Positions 54,479-61,750 of a stretch of DNA of 64,000 bases are shown here, piece by piece. The notes below the pieces were generated by a model. That model was not told the origin of the DNA. It ran no database searches and saw only the letters and a program-made list of their open reading frames with translations. A program made the translations under genes and the position numbers. The DNA is taken from NCBI GenBank assembly GCA_964545855.1, contig CAZJHD010000015.1, positions 24,634 through 88,633 of the forward strand, read 5' to 3'. The number at the start of each line of letters is the position of its first letter. Position 1 is the first letter of the stretch. This DNA comes from CAZJHD01 sp964545855. GTDB taxonomy: Bacteria; Planctomycetota; UBA1135; JACQFD01.

Positions 54479-55579
54479 GTGCGCGCATTCCTCCTCGCCG
54501 CATTCCTCGCGGCGACCCCGCACCCCGATTCGCTCAGCAGCTCGCGCGTGCGGGTCCACACCGGCGGAATCGACGTCACCGTGCGCTGCCAGGTGATGTC
54601 GCTGCTGGAGGTGATCCCCGACCTCGACGCGAACCGCGACGAGGCCGTGGACGCCGCCGAGGTGGCGGGGCGGCGCGACGCGATCCTCGCCTACGTCGCC
54701 GAGCACTTCCGGCTCACGACGGGCACCGACCGCGCGATGGAGGGCGGCCGTCGCCTCGTCGCCGAGCCCGTCGCCGTGCGCCATCTCACGGGGGACAGCA
54801 CGCTCGGCATCGGCGCGCGCGCCGGCGCCGTCGACGTCGAGCTGCGATACCCGTCTCCCGAGCCGATCCGCGACGTCGTCGTGGAGGTCTCGCTGTTCCA
54901 CGCGACGAGCCCGGCGCACATCGACCTCTGCACCGTCGAGTGGGACGGCCACGAGCCCGAGGGCTTCGCGATCGATGCGCGCACGCCGCGCGTGCGCTCG
55001 GATCCCGAGGGACGCGGCGCGTTCCTCGCGTTCCTCCGGCTCGGAGTCGGCCACATCCTCGGCGGCTTCGACCACATCGCCTTCGTGATCGCGCTGCTCC
55101 TCTCGGCGCGGAGCCTCCGCGCCCTCCTCGCGGTGGTGACGGCCTTCACGGCGGCGCACTCCGTCTCGCTCGCGCTCGCGGCGCTCCGCGTCGTCGACGT
55201 CTCGGCCTACGCGAGCGTCGTCGAGGCGACGATCGCCCTCTCCATCGCCTTCGTCGGCGCCGACAACCTGCTCCACCCGAAGCTCGTCCGCCCGCGTTGG
55301 ATCGAGGCCTTCGTCTTCGGCCTCGTCCACGGACTCGGCTTCGCCGGCTTCCTCGGGCAGTCGCTCGTGAACGAGAGAGCGAAGGCGATGGCGCTCTTCT
55401 CCTTCAACGTGGGCGTGGAAGTGGGGCAGGTGGCGATCGTCGTGCTCCTCGTGGCCGGTCTCCGCTTCCTGCATCGCCGATCGGAGGAGGATCCCTTCCT
55501 CGCTCCGCTGCGCTTGCGCCAGGCCGGCTCCGCGATCGTGACGGCGCTCGGGCTCTGGTGGTTCTTCGAGAGGATCTGA
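54479..55579 (+). CDS. HupE/UreJ-family membrane protein
   Basis: The 366-residue product (GTG start) has a short signal, an exported domain of about 170 residues with a LDANRDEAVDAAEVAGRRD segment resembling an EF-hand-like Ca2+ site, and then a membrane domain beginning FLRLGVGHILGGFDHIAFVIALLL, the HupE/UreJ_2 signature. Five or six helices follow, including FGLVHGLGFAGFLGQ, with conserved histidines. HupE/UreJ proteins are linked to nickel or cobalt uptake, but many family members occur without urease or hydrogenase, as here, and their role is open. Confidence 0.85.
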   Translation: MRAFLLAAFLAATPHPDSLSSSRVRVHTGGIDVTVRCQVMSLLEVIPDLDANRDEAVDAAEVAGRRDAILAYVAEHFRLTTGTDRAMEGGRRLVAEPVAVRHLTGDSTLGIGARAGAVDVELRYPSPEPIRDVVVEVSLFHATSPAHIDLCTVEWDGHEPEGFAIDARTPRVRSDPEGRGAFLAFLRLGVGHILGGFDHIAFVIALLLSARSLRALLAVVTAFTAAHSVSLALAALRVVDVSAYASVVEATIALSIAFVGADNLLHPKLVRPRWIEAFVFGLVHGLGFAGFLGQSLVNERAKAMALFSFNVGVEVGQVAIVVLLVAGLRFLHRRSEEDPFLAPLRLRQAGSAIVTALGLWWFFERI

Positions 55580-55678
55580 GGCGGATCGGGGGAACCGACG
55601 TCACGTACGCCCGCCGCGCGCGGGCCGCGGACAGGTCGGGGCGCTGTTCGCGTCGGCCCGCGCGATCGTTCGGAGCGC

Positions 55679-55845
55679 TAGCAGGCTGCTGAGAAGCTGC
55701 TTCGACGGCGAGCGCGAGGAATCGTCGTCGACGTCGAGGAGCGACGCCGCAGGCGTATCCAAGGAGATACGTCGAGGACGGCGCGACGATGAGATCGGCG
55801 ACGAGGACCGCGCGCAGCCCGAATGAGTTTCTCAGCAGCCTGCTA
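55679..55845. mobile_element. MITE-like element with 17-bp terminal inverted repeats
   Basis: TAGCAGGCTGCTGAGAA at 55679-55695 is repeated in perfect inverted orientation at 55829-55845, bounding 167 bp with no reading frame of its own. The ends start with TA, which may mark the target site. The size and structure fit a non-autonomous miniature transposable element. The surrounding 55580-56013 gap otherwise holds only the upstream region of the propeller gene. Confidence 0.7.
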
Positions 55846-56013
55846 AGCCCTTGCCGGATTCTCGGAGCGGGAGAGAGGATGATCGGGCCGCGACGATTCC
55901 GCGCGCAGCGAGGACGTCCAGACGATCGGATCTCTCTCGGCACGACGTGCCCTCAACCGATCGCTTCCTCGCCTCGCGCGCTCTGTCTCGCGACCAGAGA
56001 GGGCTTCACCATC

Positions 56014-58011
56014 ATGCGCACGTCCTTGCCGTATCCGATCGGAGCTGGACTGCTCTCGTGCGTCCTGATGGCAACGCCGTGGGGCGAGGACCCCGCGATG
56101 GCTCGGGCGGCGCCGCTTCCGATCGCGCACGACCGGCAACCGCTCTCCGTCGTCGAGCCCCGCGCGCCCGATCCTCTCGCGCTCCAGGCCATCGCGCAGC
56201 AGGCCTATCTGAAGGCCTCGAATTCCTTCACGAACGACGCCTTCGGATTCGCGGTCGCGGTCTCCGGTGAGACCGTCGCCGTCGCGGCGGTGAACGAGGA
56301 CGGCGACGCCACGGGAGGTGGCGTCCACCAAGGTGGCTCGAACACGCCGAGTGCCGGAGCGGTCTACGTCTTCGTGCGGACGGGATCGACGTGGAGCCAG
56401 CAGGCGTACCTCAAGGCTTCGAACGCCGGCTTGAACGATCAGTTCGGGCACTCGGTCGCCCTCTCGGGCGACACGCTCGTCGTGGGAGTGCCCCTCGAGG
56501 ACAGCAACGCCACAGGGGTGAACGGGAATCAGAGCAGCAACGCCGCTCCTCAGTCCGGCGCCGCCTACGTGTTCGTGCGGAACGGCACGACCTGGAGCCA
56601 GCAGGCGTACCTCAAGGCCTCGAACGCGGCGGCATTCGACTACTTCGGGGTCTCCGTGGCGGTGTCCGGAGACACCATCGTCGTCGGAGCCCATGAGGAG
56701 GACAGCAACGCGACGGGAGTGAACGGAGATCAGGCCAACAACTCGGGCTTCGACTCCGGCGCCGCCTACGTCTTCGTGCGCACGGGCACGGCCTGGACCC
56801 AGCTGGCCTACCTCAAGGCGTCGAACACGGGCGTGTCCGATCGGTTCGGCACCGAAGTGGCGATCTCGGGGGACACCCTCGTGGTCGGAGCGACGAACGA
56901 GGACAGCAACGCCACCGGAGTGAACGGAGACCAGTCGAACAACAGCGGCGGCGACACGGGGGCTGCCTACGTCTTCGTGCGAAACGGCTCGGCGTGGAGC
57001 CAGCAGGCGTATCTGAAAGCATCGAACACGGGCTTCTTCGACCTGTTCGGGCGATCGGTCTCGATCTCGGGCGACACCATCGTCGTCGGAGCACACGGCG
57101 AGGACAGCAACGCCACCGGAGTGAACGGAGACCAGCTCAACAACGCCGCTACGGAGTCCGGAGCGGCCTATGTCTTCGTGCGCACGGGCACGGTCTGGAG
57201 TCAGCAGGCCTATCTGAAGAGCTCGAACACACAGCTCGCCGACTCCTTCGGATCCACGGTCTCGATCTCCGCGGACACGATCGTGATCGGAGCCTTTCTC
57301 GAGGACAGCGGCGCGACCGGGGTGCAGGGAGATCAGACGAGCAACGCGGCTCTCGCGTCCGGCGCCGCCTACGTGTTCCGCCGGATCGGCACGGCCTGGA
57401 GCCAGCAGGCCTACCTGAAGGCCTCGAACACAGGGGCGGGCGACTGGTTCGGCAGGTCGGCCTCGGTCTCCGGAGACGTGGTCGCCTCCAGTGCCATCAA
57501 TGAAGACGGGAACGCTTCCTCCGTGGACGGCGATCCGTTCAACGACGACGCGTCCGATTCCGGCGCCGCGTTCGTCTTCGATCTCGCCAATCAGCCCGGC
57601 GCTCTCTCCTACGGAGCGGGATCCCCCGGCTGCGTCGGCACGCACACGCTCGGCGTGAACCATGCTCCGATGCTCGGCTCGCCGCACTTCGTCTTCACGT
57701 GCGACAACGCTCCTCCCTCGAGCGTCGGGACGTGCCTCGTGACGGATGTCCAGGATCTCGACGGAACCGACACCGGACTCGGCGTCCTGCTCCACGTCGA
57801 TCTTCGAGCCGCGACCGAAATCGCGGCCTTCGACTTCCCGAGCGACGCGCTCGGCAACGGAAGGACCGTCGGCAGCGGAATCCCGACTCGAGCGAGTCTC
57901 CTCGGGAAGACCTACTACGTGCAGGCGCTCTGGTCCTGGACGAGCTGCTCGCTCCCGCCCCACGACCTCAGCACGTCGCAGGGTCTCGCACTGACGATCC
58001 TCGCGCCCTGA
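56014..58011 (+). CDS. secreted seven-bladed integrin-alpha-like propeller protein with conserved C-terminal domain
   Basis: From the ATG at 56014 the 665-residue product has a signal-like N-terminus (to about residue 35), then seven near-identical ~67-residue FG-GAP units (62-527), each reading QQAYLKASN..., FG-x-SV-x-(V/I)SGDT(I/L)VVG, EDSNATGVNGDQ and SGAAYVFVR. The DSNAT/NGD loops would bind Ca2+. The final 133 residues start YGAGSPGCVG and end GLALTILAP, and are shared with the proteins at 25360 and 49353. No catalytic residues are seen; adhesion or surface display is the likely role. Confidence 0.9.
   Translation: MRTSLPYPIGAGLLSCVLMATPWGEDPAMARAAPLPIAHDRQPLSVVEPRAPDPLALQAIAQQAYLKASNSFTNDAFGFAVAVSGETVAVAAVNEDGDATGGGVHQGGSNTPSAGAVYVFVRTGSTWSQQAYLKASNAGLNDQFGHSVALSGDTLVVGVPLEDSNATGVNGNQSSNAAPQSGAAYVFVRNGTTWSQQAYLKASNAAAFDYFGVSVAVSGDTIVVGAHEEDSNATGVNGDQANNSGFDSGAAYVFVRTGTAWTQLAYLKASNTGVSDRFGTEVAISGDTLVVGATNEDSNATGVNGDQSNNSGGDTGAAYVFVRNGSAWSQQAYLKASNTGFFDLFGRSVSISGDTIVVGAHGEDSNATGVNGDQLNNAATESGAAYVFVRTGTVWSQQAYLKSSNTQLADSFGSTVSISADTIVIGAFLEDSGATGVQGDQTSNAALASGAAYVFRRIGTAWSQQAYLKASNTGAGDWFGRSASVSGDVVASSAINEDGNASSVDGDPFNDDASDSGAAFVFDLANQPGALSYGAGSPGCVGTHTLGVNHAPMLGSPHFVFTCDNAPPSSVGTCLVTDVQDLDGTDTGLGVLLHVDLRAATEIAAFDFPSDALGNGRTVGSGIPTRASLLGKTYYVQALWSWTSCSLPPHDLSTSQGLALTILAP
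56197..57594 (+). repeat. seven tandem ~201-bp coding repeats
   Basis: The units start near 56197, 56398, 56599, 56800, 57001, 57202 and 57403, with strong nucleotide identity in the QAYLKASN, EDSNATGVNGD and GAAYVFVR segments. The first and last units are the most diverged. The period is a multiple of three, so the number of blades could change by recombination without breaking the frame. Confidence 0.8.
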
Positions 58012-58108
58012 GCTTCTGCTCTCGCGCCTGCGCCCGCCGCACGACGATTCTCGGAACGAGCCGTTGGGGCGTGGGCGCAGCCCGCGACCGGCTCTCGGCG
58101 ACGCTCCC

Positions 58109-58229
58109 TCAGCGCAGGATCTCGTCGGACCAGAGATCCCGGAGGAACGCCTTCCACGGCATCACGCGCACGCCTTCGTCGACGAGGGACCGCGAGCCCT
58201 CGGGGGGGGCGCAGCGCACGTGTCAACAT
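58109..58229 (-). pseudogene. short coding remnant with a homopolymer break
   Basis: In the 422-bp gap 58012-58433 a minus-strand frame ends at 58109 with EGVRVMPWKAFLRDLWSDEI followed by LR and a stop, which looks like a real protein C-terminus. Upstream it is interrupted at a run of eight C (58202-58209 complement); removing one base would join it to an ATG at 58229 (MLTRALRPPEGSRSLVDEG), giving about 40 residues. I do not recognise it. It may be the tail of a decayed gene. The rest of the gap shows nothing but the TAGACT box. Confidence 0.3.
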
Positions 58230-58373
58230 CGTCGGCAGATTTGCGTCAAGAGTGCCGGCGACCTGTTCAGAATCTCGGGCCCTGCCGGAGGCCGAATCCG
58301 ACGGGGACAGGCTGCCGTCCTCGTGACCCTGCGCCTCCCGCGCGATCGGCGTCGAGCCGAGCCGCGCGCTCGG

Positions 58374-58379
58374 TAGACT
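58374..58379 (+). promoter_or_regulatory. possible -10 box (TAGACT) of the MscS/MgtE operon
   Basis: TAGACT lies 54 bp upstream of the ATG at 58434, the first gene of the ion-transport operon. No -35 element stands out. A GGGGAGGA sequence precedes the start codon by about 5 bp as its ribosome binding site. Confidence 0.35.
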
Positions 58380-58433
58380 CCGCCTCCCCGCGCGCGCGAA
58401 GCTCTCCCCGCGCACCGCTCCGGGGAGGACTCG

Positions 58434-59264
58434 ATGCTCGCCCAGCAGTGGACCGACGGACTCGTCCGCACCGCGGAGGCCGCGTGGCGATGGATCGTCG
58501 ACCACCTGCCCGACCTGGTGGCCGCCCTCGCGCTCGTGGCCGGCGGCCTCCTCGTGGCGTGGCTCCTCCGCGGACTCACGAGGCGCGCGCTCGGGCGCAT
58601 GCCGCGATGGCTCGCGGGACGCGGGCTCGGCGCCGAAGCGGACACGAGCGGCGCCGCGCGCATCCTCACGAACGTCGCCGCCACGACGGTGTTCTGGATC
58701 GTCGTGGTCTTCTTCCTCGCCGCCGCGGGAGAGACCCTCGGGCTCGGCGTCGTGCACGACGGGCTCGCGCTCCTCGCGCGCTACCTGCCGACCGTCGCCG
58801 CCGCCGCCGTGGTGCTCGTGGTCGGCGTGCTCCTCGGCAACGGCGCGCGCGCCGCCGCGACGGCGGCCGCCACCTCGGCGAAGCTCGTCCACGCGGGAGT
58901 CCTCGGCCAGGCCGTCCGCGCCGTCGTCGTCGTGCTGGCGGTCGTGATCGCCCTCGATCAGCTCGGCATCGAGAGCACGGTACTCGTCTCCGTCGTGAGC
59001 GTGGTGGCCGGCGCGCTCGTGGGCGGCGCCGCCCTCGCCTTCGGCCTCGGCGCCCGCGGGGAGGTGGGCAACATCCTCGCGGTCCACCACGTCTCGCGGA
59101 TCTACCGCGTCGGCCAGCGCGTGCGCGTCGGAGCCGTCGAGGGAACCGTCACGGAGTTCACGTCGACGGCCGTCGTCCTGGAGACCGCCGAAGGGCGCGC
59201 CGTGGTGCCCGCGAAGACGTTCTCGGAGGAGATCTCCGTGCTGCTCGAGGAGACTCCGCGATGA
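58434..59264 (+). CDS. MscS-like/TM-helix-repeat small-conductance channel protein
   Basis: The 276-residue product has about five membrane helices (DLVAALALVAGGLLVAWLL, VAATTVFWIVVVFFLAAAG, LPTVAAAAVVLVVGVLLG, AVRAVVVVLAVVIALDQLG and the pore-like SVVAGALVGGAALAFGLGAR) and then a short MscS-type beta domain (IYRVGQRVRVGAVEGTVTEF, VVPAKTFSEE). The Gly/Ala-rich GGAALAFGLGARGEVGNILA matches the MscS pore helix. The paired helix pattern is that of the conserved TM-helix repeat family. Its stop overlaps the next start (ATGA). Confidence 0.85.
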   Translation: MLAQQWTDGLVRTAEAAWRWIVDHLPDLVAALALVAGGLLVAWLLRGLTRRALGRMPRWLAGRGLGAEADTSGAARILTNVAATTVFWIVVVFFLAAAGETLGLGVVHDGLALLARYLPTVAAAAVVLVVGVLLGNGARAAATAAATSAKLVHAGVLGQAVRAVVVVLAVVIALDQLGIESTVLVSVVSVVAGALVGGAALAFGLGARGEVGNILAVHHVSRIYRVGQRVRVGAVEGTVTEFTSTAVVLETAEGRAVVPAKTFSEEISVLLEETPR

Positions 59265-60121
59265 GGCTCGTCGAGCTGCTCGCCTCCGTCTACGTGGAGG
59301 AGCATCCCCACGAGGCCGCCGATCTCCTGGAGCGCCTCGCGCCGGCGAACGCCGCCCTCGCTCTCTCCCGCGTGCCGCCGCGCGTCGCGAGCGAGGCGCT
59401 CCGGCACATGGACATGGAGCGGCGCGCCGCGTGCCTCGCTGCCTTCTCGAGGGACGACCTCGCCGACGTCCTGGAGGCGATGCCGCTCGACGCGCTCGCG
59501 AGCGCCGTGCGGCGGATGCCGGCGGCGGCCCGCGAGACGCTCCTCGCGTCGGCGCCCGAGGACGTGGCGGTCCCCCTGCATCGCCTGCTCGCGCACGCCG
59601 AGCACACGGCGGGCGCGCTCATGAATCCCCAGGTGGTGAGCCTCCCCGCCGATCTCACCGTCGCCGAGGCGCGCCGCCGCGTGCGGCGCAGGCCCGAGCA
59701 CCTCCGCTACTACCTCTACGTCGTCGACCGCGACGACCGGCTCGTCGGCGTCCTCACGCTGCGCGAGCTCCTCGCGGCGTCGCCCCGGGCCGCCGTCACG
59801 AGCCTGATGCGCACGGAGGTCCGTCGTATCCCCGCGCGCTCCGTCCGCGCGGAGATCCTCGCGCACCCGGGCTGGGACGAACTCTTCGCGCTCCCCGTCG
59901 TGGACGAGGGCGGCACGCTCCTCGGCGTGCTGCGCTACGAGACGCTGCAGTCGCTCCGCCACCAGATGGGAGACCGCGCCACGCCGCCCACGGCTCCGAT
60001 CTCGCTGCAGATCCTGGAGCTCTACTGGGCCGCCGTGGCGACGCTCCTGCGCGGCGCGCTCGAGCCGCGGCGCGTCGTGTCGGCGCCCGCGGCCGGGAAG
60101 GAGCCGCTTCATGGCGCGTAG
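59261..60121 (+). CDS. MgtE N-domain plus CBS pair protein, no channel
   Basis: The 286-residue product has the MgtE intracellular superhelical N domain (about 1-110; HPHEAADLLERLAPANAALA, AMPLDALASAVRRMP) and a CBS pair (about 115-245; AGALMNPQVVSLPADLTVAE, YYLYVVDRDDRLVGVLTL, ALPVVDEGGTLLGVL), but stops after one hydrophobic amphipathic helix instead of the five-helix channel. In MgtE these domains sense Mg2+ and close the pore. The gene starts in an ATGA overlap with the MscS-like gene and overlaps the full-length MgtE gene by 11 bp. It is probably a regulatory subunit. Confidence 0.87.
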   Translation: MRLVELLASVYVEEHPHEAADLLERLAPANAALALSRVPPRVASEALRHMDMERRAACLAAFSRDDLADVLEAMPLDALASAVRRMPAAARETLLASAPEDVAVPLHRLLAHAEHTAGALMNPQVVSLPADLTVAEARRRVRRRPEHLRYYLYVVDRDDRLVGVLTLRELLAASPRAAVTSLMRTEVRRIPARSVRAEILAHPGWDELFALPVVDEGGTLLGVLRYETLQSLRHQMGDRATPPTAPISLQILELYWAAVATLLRGALEPRRVVSAPAAGKEPLHGA

Positions 60122-61418
60122 GGACGACTCCGCGCTCGCCGCGCTCGCCCAGGGGTTCCTGCGACAGCACCCCGAGGAGGCGGCGCAGCACCTGGAGCGC
60201 GCGCGCGTGACCGAGGTGGTCGGCGTCGTGCGCGGCCTGCCGACGGCGGCGGCGGCCTCCGTGCTCGACCAGCTGAGCGCCGACCTCGCCGCGAGCGTGC
60301 TGGAGCGTCTCGAGCCGGAGGCGGCGGGCAAGGCGCTGGAGAAGCTCGAGCCGGCGCGCGCCTCGGCGCTGCTCTCCCGGCTCGAGGAGCCGGCTCGCGC
60401 GGAGCGGCTCGCGCGCGTCTCCGAGAGCGCGCGGCGCGACCTCGCAGAGATGCTGCAGCACCCGCCCGACTCGGCGGGCGCGCTCATGGATCCGCGGCCG
60501 CTCGCGCTGCGCCCCGAGACGACGGCCGGCGAGGCGCTGCAGCGCCTCCGCCGCGCACGCCGCGCCGGGCTGCAGGAGCTCTTCGTCGTCGACGCCGAAG
60601 GACGGCTCCTCGGCGAGGTGCCCCTCGCGGAGCTCGCGATCCTCGCGCGGACCGACTCCCTCGCGGCCCACGTGCGGCCGGGCGTCGCCACGGTGCCGGT
60701 GACGGCGGCGCGCGACGAGGTCGTCGAGACCCTCGGCGGCGGCCGCATCCGCGCCGTCGCCGTCGTCGAATTCGACAACCGCCTCGTCGGCGTCCTCCGG
60801 CACGGCGCGCTCGTGGCGGCCGTCCTCGAGGAGGCGAGCGCCGACATCCAGACGATGGTGGGCGCGAGCCGCGACGAGCGCGCGCTCTCGCCCGTGACCT
60901 TCGCCGTGCGGAAGCGGCTCCCCTGGCTCCAGGTGAACCTGCTCACGGCCTTCCTCGCCGCCTCCGTCGTGGGAGTCTTCGAGGGGACCATCGCGAAGTT
61001 CACGGCGCTCGCCGTCCTGCTGCCCGTCGTCGCCGGCCAGTCGGGGAACACGGGGGCGCAGGCCCTGGCCGTCACCATGCGCGGGCTCGCGCTCCGCGAG
61101 ATCCGCGCGCGCCAGTGGCTCCGCGTGTGCGGCAAGGAGGTGCGCGTCGCGTTCCTGAACGGCGTCGCCGTGGCGATCACCACGTCCGCCGGCGTCTACG
61201 TCTGGAGCGGCTCCAAGGGCCTCGCGCTCGTGATCGGCCTCTCGATGGTGCTCTCGATGCTCTCGGCAGGCCTCTCCGGCGCGGCCATTCCGATGCTCCT
61301 CACGGCGCTGCGGCAGGACCCGGCGCAGTCGTCGTCGATCGTGCTGACGACCGTCACCGACGTCGTGGGGTTCTTCAGCTTCCTCGGGATCGCAACGCTC
61401 TTCATCGGGATGCTGTAG
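60111..61418 (+). CDS. mgtE: MgtE-family magnesium transporter
   Basis: The 435-residue product has an N domain (about 1-110; LRQHPEEAAQHLERARVTE), a CBS pair (about 118-245; AGALMDPRPLALRPETTAGE, ELFVVDAEGRLLGEVPL) and the membrane domain with five helices: LLTAFLAASVVGVFEG, LAVLLPVVAGQSGNTGAQAL, VAITTSAGVYVWSG, SMVLSMLSAGLSGAAIPMLL and VLTTVTDVVGFFSFLGIATL. VVAGQSGNTGAQAL corresponds to the Mg2+-selectivity segment (GxxGNxGxQ). The transport of Mg2+ or Co2+ is expected. It shares an operon with a second MgtE regulatory protein and a mechanosensitive-like channel. Confidence 0.92.
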   Translation: MARRDDSALAALAQGFLRQHPEEAAQHLERARVTEVVGVVRGLPTAAAASVLDQLSADLAASVLERLEPEAAGKALEKLEPARASALLSRLEEPARAERLARVSESARRDLAEMLQHPPDSAGALMDPRPLALRPETTAGEALQRLRRARRAGLQELFVVDAEGRLLGEVPLAELAILARTDSLAAHVRPGVATVPVTAARDEVVETLGGGRIRAVAVVEFDNRLVGVLRHGALVAAVLEEASADIQTMVGASRDERALSPVTFAVRKRLPWLQVNLLTAFLAASVVGVFEGTIAKFTALAVLLPVVAGQSGNTGAQALAVTMRGLALREIRARQWLRVCGKEVRVAFLNGVAVAITTSAGVYVWSGSKGLALVIGLSMVLSMLSAGLSGAAIPMLLTALRQDPAQSSSIVLTTVTDVVGFFSFLGIATLFIGML

Positions 61419-61510
61419 AAGCCTGCGCCGCGGGAGCGGGCCCCGCGCCGGACGGCTTAGCGCGGGGAGTCGGTCGAAGCGGAGATTCGCGGTCCACGTC
61501 GGCGAGGTGC

Positions 61511-61750
61511 GGTGTCTCGCTCTCCGGCGGCGATCGTGCCGCTCCGTTCCCCCGCCGCGATGCCGACCCTCTCCGCGTTCCCGAGACTCCTTCCTCTCCT
61601 CCTCGCTCTCCCGCTCCTCGCCGCCCCAGGGTGCTCCCGAGGCCACTGCCACCCGAAGGCCGCCGGCGGCGCCGGCAACCCTCCCGCGAACCTGCCGCCT
61701 ACGGTGGCCGTGCTCGCACCGGACGAGGACGTCGAGGTCGAGATCGGAGA
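61511..61750 (+). repeat. 240-bp direct repeat, copy 1
   Basis: This stretch, covering the upstream region and the first ~64 codons of the lipoprotein gene at 61560, recurs at 63711-63950, offset by exactly 2200 bp. Only two bases differ (a Pro/Thr change and one silent change). Similarity fades gradually upstream to about 61481. Confidence 0.95.

Noticed and set aside
55679..55845. Complete insertion sequence
   Set aside because: There is no transposase reading frame between the inverted repeats; only a miniature element can be supported.
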